Assembly (NCBI GenBank): GCA_010279815.1
Contig: QEOQ01000253.1
Span: 583,977 to 647,976 of the forward strand
Direction of reading: 5' to 3'
Source: Brachionus plicatilis
Taxonomy: Eukaryota; Rotifera; Eurotatoria; Ploima; Brachionidae
DNA length: 64,000 bases
The notes under the pieces are model-generated. The model was not told the DNA's origin and made no database searches. It saw nothing but the letters and a program-made list of their open reading frames with translations. Below, one piece after another: positions 27,229 to 37,592 of the stretch. The translations under genes were made by a program, and so were the position numbers. Positions within the stretch are counted from its first letter, which is position 1. Every line of letters starts with the position of its first letter.

Positions 27229-28823
27229 TTAAAAAATTGTTGAATTTGTATTATTGCTTGATTCCATATCAATAGTCGTATTAAGCTCGACTATTGGTGT
27301 TGTTACTATCGGAGCCGATTCAGATGACATTTCTGATGTCTGATTTATTAGTCCTGTTTTTATTTTAGCCTCCATCAATAGGCTTTTAAGTAAATAAATT
27401 GTTTGATCTCTGACCATTGGGTACTTTTTGCAATTCACTACTGATGGATGCACACAGCTTTGATAATATGGTGAAAAATGGGTACCATTAAAGCATTCTA
27501 AAATAGACATATTTCCTTGAATGTCACATGTCACGTACAAATGACATTCACTTGGATGAGAAAAATACACATCACGAGTTTCCAAGCTGGGCTGTTCATT
27601 TGACTCTGCTTGTTTGTTTGGACAAACCATTTTATTAGCTAGAAATTTTTTAAATTGTTTTAAAGATTAAATGTCTATTGGCAAAATTACTGTAGATATC
27701 AATCGGAATAGCGTAACCTCCACAATTAAATGACACATTCTCAATAAAATCACATCTCTTGGTCAAATAATTAAATTTCAATTGAGCGCCTGTTTTTTGG
27801 TCTTTTGGGCAACTGTAAATCCTCAGTGTCCTCTCATCTTTACATTGATAGTAATGTTTGCAGTCGTTTGACGGATAAAGGCCATCACTTAGGTCTTTAC
27901 AACTTGGATACTTATCGCAAGGAATTGAACTTGGAAGAGAAGCATTTATTTGATAATCACCTTTTTTTAAATTACAAAATAATTAGAAAAATTTTCTATT
28001 TAAAAAAATATTTACATAAATCTTTTGCTTGCTTTCGAGTGCCACATTCAATCAAATCATAAAATCGACACTCGTTAAGCATTTCATCGTACTGAAGAGG
28101 ATATGGACAAGCTTTTTGAATCTTATCACCTTCTTTGGTACATTCAAAATACAAGGCACAATTTTCTTTGTGAGCTAATTTGTGTTCAAAGCCTTCAATA
28201 CAATCACTTGGACCATACCACCAATTATTTACATCCGCAAATGTTTGAATTGGCAAAGAAGAAGTAGATGTAGCTTCCATTTGGGTTGAGCTAATGTTTT
28301 GAGAGTAAATTGATGAAAATGTTTCATTGGAACTTTCGTTTATAAAATCAGCCTCTGTTAAATTAGACATAATTTCACTCGAATATGTTGAAAAAATGAC
28401 CTCTTCAGTCGAATTCATCAAAAAATTAGTTTGATTAAGATAAGAGTCAAAGGAATCATCTTGTGTTAGGTTGCTTTTGTTTAAAAACTCTTGATTCTCT
28501 TCTATTAAATAAGATGCATTTGAAGTTTCTTGGAATGTGTAATCATCTGAGGGTAAATTGCATTTAACTATTTCTTGGTAATTGCAGGAGTTGGAGTCTA
28601 GGTCGAAGTAAAGGCCTTCGGCACAAATAAGAGAATATTGCTTGTAAAACGCACATACGTAATAAACTCGGCAATTGTATTTGGACCTTATAAGCCTGAC
28701 TGATTCTGCTAATCTGCGATCTTCGAAATTGCAGACATCTTCTTCGCCAATGGGACTTTCGATCAAATAGGAATGAGTTCCTATGGAAAAGATTGCCAAA
28801 AAAATAATTAATTGAGAGTACAT
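27229..28823 (-). CDS. Secreted protein with four chitin-binding type-2 domains, 495 aa
   Basis: Exons: 28823-28016, 27960-27691, 27638-27229, joined in phase. I take the ATG at 28823 rather than the in-frame ATG at 28880 because it is followed at once by a signal peptide (MYSQLIIFLAIFSIGTHS). Four six-cysteine peritrophin-A (CBM14) modules follow: one in the first 90 residues, one near 215-270 (ending CRFYDLIEC), one in exon 2 (DGLYPSNDCKHYYQCK) and one in exon 3 (FSHPSECHLYVTCD). Domains 1 and 2 are separated by a Ser/Asn/Glu-rich linker with many N-x-S/T sequons; the C-terminal tail is also Thr/Asn-rich. Such proteins bind chitin in cuticle, peritrophic matrix or egg coats. The role here is inferred from the domains only; tissue cannot be told. 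A likely AATAAA lies at 27153-27148. Confidence 0.88.
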
Positions 28824-30935
28824 TTTGATTATCGTCTTTTGTTTTGTTTTAAATTTTTGATATGAAAACCTAGTAAACAAATCGGCTTTAAATAATGTTC
28901 GAAAAGAGCGATTTTTAATTTAAAAGATTTAGAGTTATGTCTCATCATTCATTAAAATTTTAAAAGGCAATTAGTATGAATTTTTTGCAATATGATTTCT
29001 TTAAGTAATCTTTTTCGTATTAGTCTTTTGAGATTAGTTTAGATCACTTGAATTTTTGTCTCAATTAAATGATTTATATTTAAAGTTTTTCGAATACAAA
29101 TGTAAACTATTCAAGGCTAAAAACAAAATGAAAAATTTCCTCAATTCATTATTAAAAAAATTTTAACGATGATAGGGATTGAGGCGTTTTTAATGTATTT
29201 CTCTCTTTTTATTATCAAAAATGCACTCGTAAATAAAAATCTCTTCATGTTTAAATAAAATGTATTTACAATCTCAAATATAGGGGTGGGAAACCGGTTC
29301 GATTTTGAAACCGCTCTTGTATTAAACCGCTTATATCAGAGGAATAAATAGAAAAAATTTTTTTCTTTATAAATTTTATATTTTTTCAATTAAACAATTA
29401 AGAAAAGTTCAATTCAAATATAAAAAATAAAAATGAAAAATTCTTTTCTTAAATTTTCTTTTATTCATAATTGAACCGGTTTACAACTGCAATCTATTTT
29501 GATAATTTTTTAATTGTATTTTATTTAAATGAATTGACTTTTATGGAACCAAAAATAAATCAACCAAAATTTTGAGAGGATTGAAAATTCCAAATAAGAT
29601 ATCATATTTTAGAAAATTTTACAGCGTAATATTTTTGTTATATTAGATTTTTTAAAAAGAGAAGAATTATTTTATCTATATAAATATATTTTATAAATTA
29701 GTTTTTTTTTATTAAAACAAGGACAAACTACTGCAAAAAGAAATTATCTCATTTTTTAATAAATTAAAGTAATTCAAAATTTTTCTTAGAAATTTTCTCC
29801 TATGATGCCTATTTTAATATTTGATACTTTAAATACAATAGAAATTTTTCAATGTTTATTCCCAATTCAAATTTAAAATTTTCAATCTAATTTATTTTGA
29901 AATTTACATACAGAAAGTAGCAAGAAATTGTTTTTGTAATTAAAATTCCTTTTTTTATTACTAAAATAAATTTACTTAATAAAAATGCTTCATGAATTTT
30001 GATTTAAAAATCATACATATAAAAGTCTTTTTTTGATTCAAGAATTATTTCCAAAATATTAAAATTTTTTTCAAAATTTTAAAATGCTTGATCCGATAGT
30101 AGTTTTATTAAAAGAATCGATACTCGAGTAATTGCTAAATAAAGATAAAGACCAAAAAAAAGAAAAGTTACCGACTATTTAGAAAGTTCAAAGTCATTTA
30201 AGATATTTAAGTTTTGTTTTCGAACTAAAAAAACTCTTTCGAACTTCTTTTTAACTTAACTATCTTTCTTTTTTCGTAAATTGTAAAAGGGCCAAAATGG
30301 TCTCGTTTTAAAGTTTTTCTTTAAATTTTTTAAGATAAAATAAAAAACATTTTACAGGAAAAAATGCTAAAAACGATAAAAAAAGTTTACGAAAATTTAC
30401 GTAAAATTACCATCGACCATCATGTCAAGTCAATGCTATAAATAAATCAAAAAAAATTCTTAATAAAATCATTTACTATTTTAACCTTGGTTTAAAATAG
30501 GGAAAATATAACAATATTTCCCAATAAAAATTCTCCATATCAAGATCCATCAAATTTCTTATATTTTAGCATGAAAAGCTATCTAGCACTACTGTTTTAT
30601 TATTTTCATCAGAAAATAATCGTGAACAATTCTCTAAGATGACTCACAACAAAATAAAGAGAATTTTTTGATGATGAATTAGATGAGATAGACACTGAGA
30701 TACAAGCAATCGAACTGTTTGTTGTAAATAAACATTTTTATTGTTTAATTTTAAAAAATAAATACTTGACTAGATTAGTGTTTAAAAAAGCAATTTTGCG
30801 ATTTAAATAAGCATTTTAATAATTTAGTTCGAAAGTTCGAATTGTATTAAATTTGGAAAAATTAAAATGTTTTTAATAAAAAAATATAAATTTTGAATAT
30901 TTTTTATTCAAAATAAAAAGTGAGAATTGGTCAAT
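28824..30935. other. Intergenic AT-rich DNA
   Basis: No gene is seen. Near 29281-29490 a possible degenerate hAT-like element starts with taggggtgggaaaccggttc and has gaaccggttt as an inverted partner near 29475; the call is weak. An AATAAA on the minus strand at 30908-30903, about 28 nt beyond the NSUN5 stop, is that gene's likely polyadenylation signal. Confidence 0.4.
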
Positions 30936-33900
30936 TTAATTTTCAATTAATTGACTTTCTTCTGGACTAGTCTCTAGATCATTATTTCTGTTTAATTCAA
31001 AGCAAGCTATAAAAAAACCATTAGTAAAGTTACTATCAAAGCTAGTCCGAATACAATAATCTAAGTGCAAATCATTTGCATCCTTTTCGTCTGTACATAT
31101 TCCTCGACCATAGTTCCATTTGTCCGCAAACAAATTTATAAGCTTAAATCTTTCGTCACAGTTTTTAAGAGCATATCGTATTACATTTTCATTTTCCTCT
31201 TGATGTATTGAACAGGTAGAGTAAACGATTCTCGTAACATTCTGAAATGACATTGCGTGAAGAAGCATCCTTCGTTGTAAAGCTTCTAATTTCCACAGTC
31301 GTTTATCATCTTTAACATTTTCCAGGTCCGTATCTCCGAATTTCATTCGGTTGGTCATCCCACTTCCACTACAAGGAACGTCTAACATTATGTGACTCAC
31401 TCTGTCATATTTATAAATTTCGGTTTGTAAAAAATCCATGCATTTTAATCTCACATTCGTTACATGGTGCTGTTTAAGGTTGGTTTGCATCAGTTTGACT
31501 CTTGTTTCGTCAATGTCGAATGCATGAATCAACCTTTTGAAAAAAAAATTTTAAATTTTTTCAAAATATTGTTTAAAAATTACCCAGTATTTTTTAGAAT
31601 GTTTGATATTAAAATTGTTTTGTTACCCTTTATAAAATTTAATTTTTTAAACTAAAAAAAATGCATGTTTATTAATCAGGTATGCTATCGTTATCAATCG
31701 TTAAAAAAAATTTAACGATTCTTTTTTTTTGCAAAATTTTTTAATTTAACAAATTAATTAGTAAAAATCAAAAAAAAAAATATTATTTTTGACAAATCCA
31801 AAACCGTTTTTTTCGTTAACGTTATTAACTTTTTTTTTTCATTTCTTTTTTGACCAATTATTAAAATATAAGAATTTTATTAAATAATTTTCTGGAAAAA
31901 TTCAAAATTTAAATACCATTAACACCGTTAACTACCGTTAATTAACGTCAACGATTATGTTTTTACATTATTTGAATTTTTCAATTAAAATAAATACATA
32001 TTAATTTAAATTGTCTTTAAAAAAATATTCTTGTTTGAAAAAATTATTCTTGGATAAAAAGTTAAAATATTTTAAAATATTTTGTCATTGTGTGTGGCCA
32101 TAACCAAAACCACAAGCTGACAAAGTGCAGCGTTATTAACTGCACTCACACTTTATGTGTTACAGCTTACACCACTACTACTACTACTATATTATTTTTG
32201 CTATCTTATTTCAATTCTTTAAAAGTATGATAAAAAAAACCCAATTGGCAAGCTTTTTTTTCTATTTTACATTTTTAGAAATAATTGCGTAATTAAATTT
32301 CAAATTTTAACATGCTTAAGTATTGAGTTTAAATTAAACAACGTAATTTCAAAATTTAAAAAAACTTAAATAGAAAAAAAAACTTGCCAATTTGTAAAAT
32401 AAAAATTTGAAAATTTTTTAATTGAAAATGAAAAATAAATTTGCAAACTTAAATTCAGAGTTTTTTATAAGTCCCAAAAAAATTCCAAGTCATTTTTATT
32501 TTTTTTTTTCAAAGTCCAAGTCTAGAATTTTATTTTAAAATTTTCTAGATCATGCTTCATATCAAAAAATTTATATACTCTTGGGTTGTCTAATGCAAAT
32601 AGATTTTCCATATATCAGAATTTTGTTGCAATTATAGATTAAATTTCTTTTTAAGTAATTCAAAATTTTAAAGCCCGGACTTGGACTTTGAAAAAAAAAA
32701 TTAAAGTCTTTGTTTTTAGAATAATAAATAATTTCTGTTTATTTTTTATTCTGAAAACATATATTTTGTTTTGTTTGATTTAATAAATTTTTTTTTGGTT
32801 GAATAAATGTGTTCATTATTTATTAATTTTGTTGGGAATTTACAAAATTAGTCATAATAAAATATTATAAGTCAATAAAATTTAAACTGTACGAAATTCA
32901 AATTTCTTATTACTGATTAAAAAAATCGTCAACGTTAATTAACGGGAGTTAACGAGATTAACGCCATTAGAATTTTTAATTTTTTAAATAATTTATTAAA
33001 TAAAATTTTTAATTTTTAAATGTTGGTCAAAAAACATCAAAAAAAAAAAGCGTTAATAACGTTAACGATGATAACTGTTTTATAATTATGGTTTTTCAGA
33101 TATAAAATTGTACAAAATGATCTAAAATTATGTTTTTTAAAAAAATTTATTGTTTTTTAAAATCGTTAAATTTTTCCGTTAAATAATGTTTTTTCAAAGA
33201 ACGGAAGCATACCCGTTATTAATTGAAAATTAAAAATTATTATTGATCTTATATTTATTTAATTGACAGTTTAACATCATTCAAATTTTTTAAAAGCACA
33301 AATTTTTGGAACCTAATTTTGTTTAAATACATCTAGCACAGACTTGTGCGTAAGTCAAAAAATAAAGTCATTTTTAAGTCATTTTTTGGTTAAGTCAAAG
33401 ATTTGACTTGACTTAGTGACTTACGCACAAGTCTGATCTAGCATTTCTAGAAATCAACATTATCATGTCAAAAAGTCTGATATCAAATTAAGCAGAAATT
33501 TTTCTCTTTTAATATACTTGAAAATTTAATGGAACAATGCTTGTTGAGCAATATCTCTGCAATAACTCTGCAATTTAATTTTAATGGTTTACTGATACAT
33601 TTAATGTTTTGCAGACTTCCAGAGTTTTTGCAGAGACTTAATTTTGGTGGTACAAAGTTTTATCAGCTGATACATTTTGCAGAACAATTTTTGGACTCAG
33701 AATAAAAAAGTGATTTCATTTTAGAATTTTTGTTTTTGTTCTTTGTTCCAAAATTCACAATGCCTTTTAAATCATTAATTTTGGTTTACCAGAAAGTTTT
33801 AAAAAATACTTAGAATTTATTCAAAAATCTATTTCCAGAAATTTATTTTTTTTTTTTACTAAATTAATACCGTAAACTCGTGACCATTACTTTTGGAACT

Positions 33901-35540
33901 ATGTCAAAATTTGGGTTTATTCCATACGGAACTAATACCATCGAAACCATGTTATAAAATTTTTTTATTTTTTTTTAGAATAAACCTTGACGTCTGACTT
34001 TAAACTAAGAGTAAGCGCAAAAGTTTGATTTTATTCTTAGAATAATTTCGAATTTATTTTGTAAAAAACTCAAAAAATTGTAGTGTTAAATTCGAAATTA
34101 AAAAAAATTAAAAATTAAACTTTATTCTAATTTTTGTATTTATTCTAAGAGCAAAAGTTAAATTCGATTAGAAATTAAAAATTAAAATTAAATTTAAAAT
34201 TAAAAAATACGATTTAAAAGCCAACAAAAACTTATAAAAACATTTATTTTTTATTTTTCCAAATAATTTTACCATTTTCGTCACGAGGTAGCCTTTTTCT
34301 ACCACGTTTCTTTTGTGTTAATTGATTTGAACAAGTTTCGATATTGGAAGTTATTGAAATTTGGGATTTGGCTGATGAAGATAACTTCGATGTGAACCTG
34401 GAAGAAGTAAATTTGATTGAATTATTTGAAACACTCTTAGGGAATTGAGCCTTCAGACCACAGCCAAATCCCAAATTTCAATAACTTCCAATATCGAAAC
34501 TTGTTCAAATCAATTAACACAAAAGGCTACCTCGTGACGAAAATGGTAAAATATTTTTCAATTTTTTTCAATTCAAATGACTGAAAAAAAAATAAAAATA
34601 CTGTATCTTATGGTTAAGAATTTATCTTTAATATGAATATTTTAAAAAGTATTAATTTTTTGTCAGGAAAATGACATTTACTTACTGGAGCACTGGCACC
34701 ATCAATTACATGACTATCTTTTTCTGGATTAAGAGCAAGCGGAACCAAACAACTTGATTTATCAATTTGCAATAAATGTCCGTCAGCAAAAAGATTATAA
34801 TTTTTATTTATTATTGAATCATGTTTAAAAATAATCAAATTTTTTACATGATTATCTTTAATAAATTCATTCTCTTTTAATGAATTGATCAAATTTTTAT
34901 ATTCTTCGTTTGATTTAGTAAAATTTTCGCATTTTCTGTCATATTCGACCATTTGAAAAGAATCTTCGCTTAGTTTGCCTATAATTTCTTTCTTTTTTTG
35001 TTTAAGTTGATTTATATAAATATATTTCGGTTTTATGGAAGAATTATTAGAATAAAACTGTTTTTCGTCGAAGATTTTCAGAAGATTTTCACGCTTATCA
35101 ACCTGATATTTTTTCATATAATGATCACATGCCTCAGTTAGACTTTGATAATTTCGTTTTACAGCACTCTTATATCATAAGTAAATTAAAACTATGAAAA
35201 ATAGACATTAAAAATAATTACTTTAAATTTCCCTCTTACGCCCATTCCAAACAAAACATCATAGACTAATAGCTGAGCAAGTTTATCACCAAGAAACTTT
35301 TCGTTTTCTAGCATTTTTGACTTTTTTATTATCTTGTTTAAAAGTTTTTTGTAGCTCATGGTTTTCATTATTAGACATGTTAGTGAATTTTTGTGCTTTT
35401 CGATTGAATTATTTTAAAAATGAAGGATAAACTTAAAATTTTCAAAATACCTGACTTTTACTCTGGGCAATAAGTGATTGAATCGATCCTTGCTTATTTT
35501 CATAAGCAATCATTATTCGCTTTGCTTCAGCGTAAACCAT
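30936..35540 (-). CDS. NSUN5: NSUN5-type 28S rRNA cytosine-5 methyltransferase, 462 aa
   Basis: Exons: 35540-35451, 35395-35222, 35168-34686, 31627-31584, 31533-30936, all GT-AG with matching phases. Order of motifs: the N-terminal MVYAEAKRIMIAYENKQGSI and VYDVLFGMGVRGKFK blocks; then GHLLQIDKSSCL, HVIDGASAP|GNKT split across intron 3 (SAM-binding motif I), HAFDID (motif II), LDVPCSGSGM (motif IV, with one catalytic-family cysteine) and YSTCSIHQEEN (motif VI, catalytic cysteine). This matches NSUN5/yeast Rcm1, nucleolar enzymes that methylate a conserved cytosine of large-subunit rRNA. Length is close to the human protein (about 430 aa). Exon 4 is only 44 nt. Intron 3 (31628-34685) is 3,058 nt and filled with nested inverted-repeat elements, while the other introns are 50-55 nt. 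Both catalytic motifs are intact, so activity is expected. Confidence 0.92.
32090..32200 (+). repeat. GC-richer island ending in (CTA)n
   Basis: A 100-bp block of mixed composition (gtgtggccataaccaaaacc ... acagcttacacc) ends in actactactactacta. A compact GC-richer piece with a trinucleotide tail looks like the 3' end of a non-LTR retroposon, but no family is recognised. Confidence 0.4.
32243..32392. repeat. Palindromic MITE, about 150 bp, copy 2 of 3
   Basis: It runs from aattggcaagctttttttt to aaaaaaacttgccaatt, the best preserved ends of the family. The interior matches 24853-25001 almost base for base. Confidence 0.8.
32501..32700. repeat. 200-bp inverted-repeat element with AAAGTCCAAG ends
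   Basis: The left end tttttttttcaaagtccaag and right end cttggactttgaaaaaaaaa are perfect inverted repeats of 20 nt. The end motif is shared with the short repeat at 2078-2152. Confidence 0.65.
33339..33435. mobile_element. 97-bp MITE with perfect 8-bp target duplication
   Basis: The termini cagacttgtgcgtaagtca and tgacttacgcacaagtctg are perfect 19-bp inverted repeats. The octamer atctagca occurs immediately outside both ends (33331-33338 and 33436-33443). Internal aagtca repeats make the rest imperfectly palindromic. The 8-bp duplication points to hAT mobilisation. It is intact and looks recent, in NSUN5 intron 3. Confidence 0.9.
34244..34560. repeat. Hairpin element carrying an AT-hook-like ORF
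   Basis: The left arm (about 34256-34376) and right arm (about 34457-34556) are inverted copies, nearly identical except that the right arm lacks 17 nt (complement of gaaacgtggtagaaaaa), flanked by A runs. The loop is about 80 nt. On the minus strand a 76-codon ORF (34474-34244) runs from the right arm and loop through the left arm and ends KKRGRKRLPRDENGKIIWK; RGRKRLP resembles an AT-hook. The 17-nt loss breaks the equivalent reading of the right arm. It is in NSUN5 intron 3, just 3' of exon 3. Whether the ORF is ever expressed is unknown. Confidence 0.75.
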
Positions 35541-37592
35541 TTTTAAAAAATTTTTAAAATTTTAAAAAATTACAAGCGATAATATATTTTGTATTAATTG
35601 AATTAATTTTTTGTGCATAATTCTTTTCGCAAAAGCAAAAATAATTAAACAAATTATCTTGTTGAATTTATTTTAAAAATAATGGATTGATGGTCTAATG
35701 TGCGATTTATTAAATATCTAAGAATAATAAATGACATCGGCTAGGTGAAATTTTAGTACAAAAAGTAAAAATTTTATAATTTATTATCAAATTGTGCAAA
35801 AATGGTTCTGTAAACGGTACAGTTTCGAACAAATTTGTAAAAACGAATTCAATCTCTGCAAAAACTTTGTAATTTTCTGCAAAATCAAAAATATTTGATT
35901 CAAATATTTATATTGTTTGTTAACCAGAAAATTAGAGTTATTTTGAAATAAATGAGAAAGTTAAGTGAATAGTTTATATTTATTGACGAATTTAGTTTTT
36001 TAAATAAAAATCAATTTTATTATAAAAAAAATTTTTTAATTTCATTTTTAGATAGATAGAAATTTTAAATACCTCAACTATTTATTAATGAATTAAGGGG
36101 GGTGAACCAGTGTTATTCAAATTTTAGATCTTGTCAATTTCATCTATAGATCATCCATAGATTATGATCTATAGATCACAAATTTTACTCGAATAATTTG
36201 TTTTGTAAATTTTATTAATTCTAGGTCATATTTTTAAAAAAGCTTTTTTTATTGTAAATTTGGTGATTAAAAAAGAATATATTTAAAAAAACAATCATCA
36301 TATTTACATTAAATTAGATCACAAAATTTCAAATATTTTAAAACTTGGGCCAAAATTTACCAGAAATGATATTTTTAGTCATAATCTCATTAAAAATCGA
36401 AACAATTAAATTTAAAAATAAATAAATGAATATTAAAATTTAGTTAATCTTTAAATTATTTTTTAATAATTGTAAATTTTGTGATATAATTTAATGTAAA
36501 AATGAAAATGGAATTTTTTTAACAACATTTATTTTTTTGATCATAAAATTTGCAATAAAAAATTTAATCAAAACAAATATGATCTAAAGCTCATAAAATT
36601 TTAAGGCTTTCAATCTTAACTTATCTTAACTTATTCAATATAATAGGTATAGTAAAACGACTTAATTTTTTTTTTATTAAATTTTTTTTGAAGTCTAGTT
36701 ATTGAAATGATTTTGAAAATACTTAGAGATGACTTGTTTTTGACTTTTCTAAAAGTCTAGGATGTCCTTAGCCAGCGCATATTCAATAATTGTTAACTTA
36801 AACTCAAATTTTTTAACCTAATATAAGTTCTATTCTAACAGATATTTTCTTAAAGACCAATAAATGCACACAGAACAAGCTAACGCACAAAATAAATATA
36901 ATTTCAGCACAATTTACGGGTCCAGCGCCCCGGTGTTACTTGGCTTTGATTCCTTAATGATCGCCGAGATAGCAGCGCCGTCTCCACTCCAAGTATTAAA
37001 GAGATCTAAACAACAATTATTCTCTAAGGTCAATGTATAGCAGCTACTATAGACGGCTTCCATAGTAAGTCGTCTCCGCAAGCCTGCTTGCTGTAGCTTA
37101 TTATTATTATTTTTATTATTATTACTAATTTAATATGTAAATAAAAAATTGAAACCGCACATTTTTTTTCAAAAACATATTTTAAAATTGTTAAATATTA
37201 ATCTATTTACAAGATTTCATTTAAAGCTTAAAAAAATGTGTTTGATTTAAAAAATGTTCATGGCTACATCGCTTATCTGCAATATTTTGTTAATTAAAAG
37301 CATTAATTCGAGATTAATTTTTAAAAAAAATTATTTATTTTTCATTAATTTATTTCCAATATGGTTAAATTAGAAAATCCTGAAATTAATATATATGTTA
37401 CTCGTTTATGAATTTATTATTTGTCAAATTTAATTCATAGCTTTGACTCGAATTTTCACATTTTTGTTGTATTTGTATGTGATCTTATATACAATCCTGG
37501 AAATAATTCAAAAATTAAAAATAAAATAACATTTTATTTATACTAAACATTTATTCAAATATACAAAAATATTTTTGAAAGTAAAAGTCAAT
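35541..37592. other. Intergenic region between the urease homologue and NSUN5
   Basis: Mostly AT-rich with no gene. It contains the GC-rich island at 36895-37130, listed separately. An AATAAA on the minus strand at 37555-37550, about 40 nt past the urease stop, is the likely polyadenylation signal of that gene. Confidence 0.5.
36895..37130 (+). repeat. GC-rich island ending in (TTA)n, possible retroposon 3' end
   Basis: About 200 bp of mixed, near 50% GC sequence (tttacgggtccagcgccccg ... cgcaagcctgcttgctgtag) stands out sharply from its surroundings and ends in cttattattattatttttattattatta. There is no ORF. The composition and trinucleotide tail suggest the 3' end of a LINE or a SINE. No tRNA-like A/B box pair is evident. 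Confidence 0.45.

Larger units (their letters stand above)
31679..33214. mobile_element. 1.5-kb foldback with GTTAACG-rich inverted arms
   Basis: The left end (ggtatgctatcgtt) and the complement of the right end (gggtatgcttccgtt) begin two diverged inverted arms of about 300 bp. Both arms run through cgttaacgttattaac, a poly-T run, a 'ttttttgacca' block and accgttaattaacgt(c/t)(a/g)acgatt. There is no coding potential. Two smaller elements (32243-32392 and 32501-32700) are nested in the centre. It lies in NSUN5 intron 3. Confidence 0.6.

Noticed and set aside
28823..28880. Upstream in-frame ATG of the chitin-binding protein (28880)
   Set aside because: It would place 19 mainly polar and basic residues before the signal peptide; the ATG at 28823 starts directly at the hydrophobic segment.
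29281..29490. hAT-like element with taggggtggg end
   Set aside because: Only one end looks like a hAT terminus, the inverted partner is 10 bp and there is no target duplication; too weak to call.
30936..31533. NSUN5 as a 5'-truncated copy
   Set aside because: The missing N-terminal part was found upstream (34686-35540) and joins in phase through the small exon at 31584-31627.
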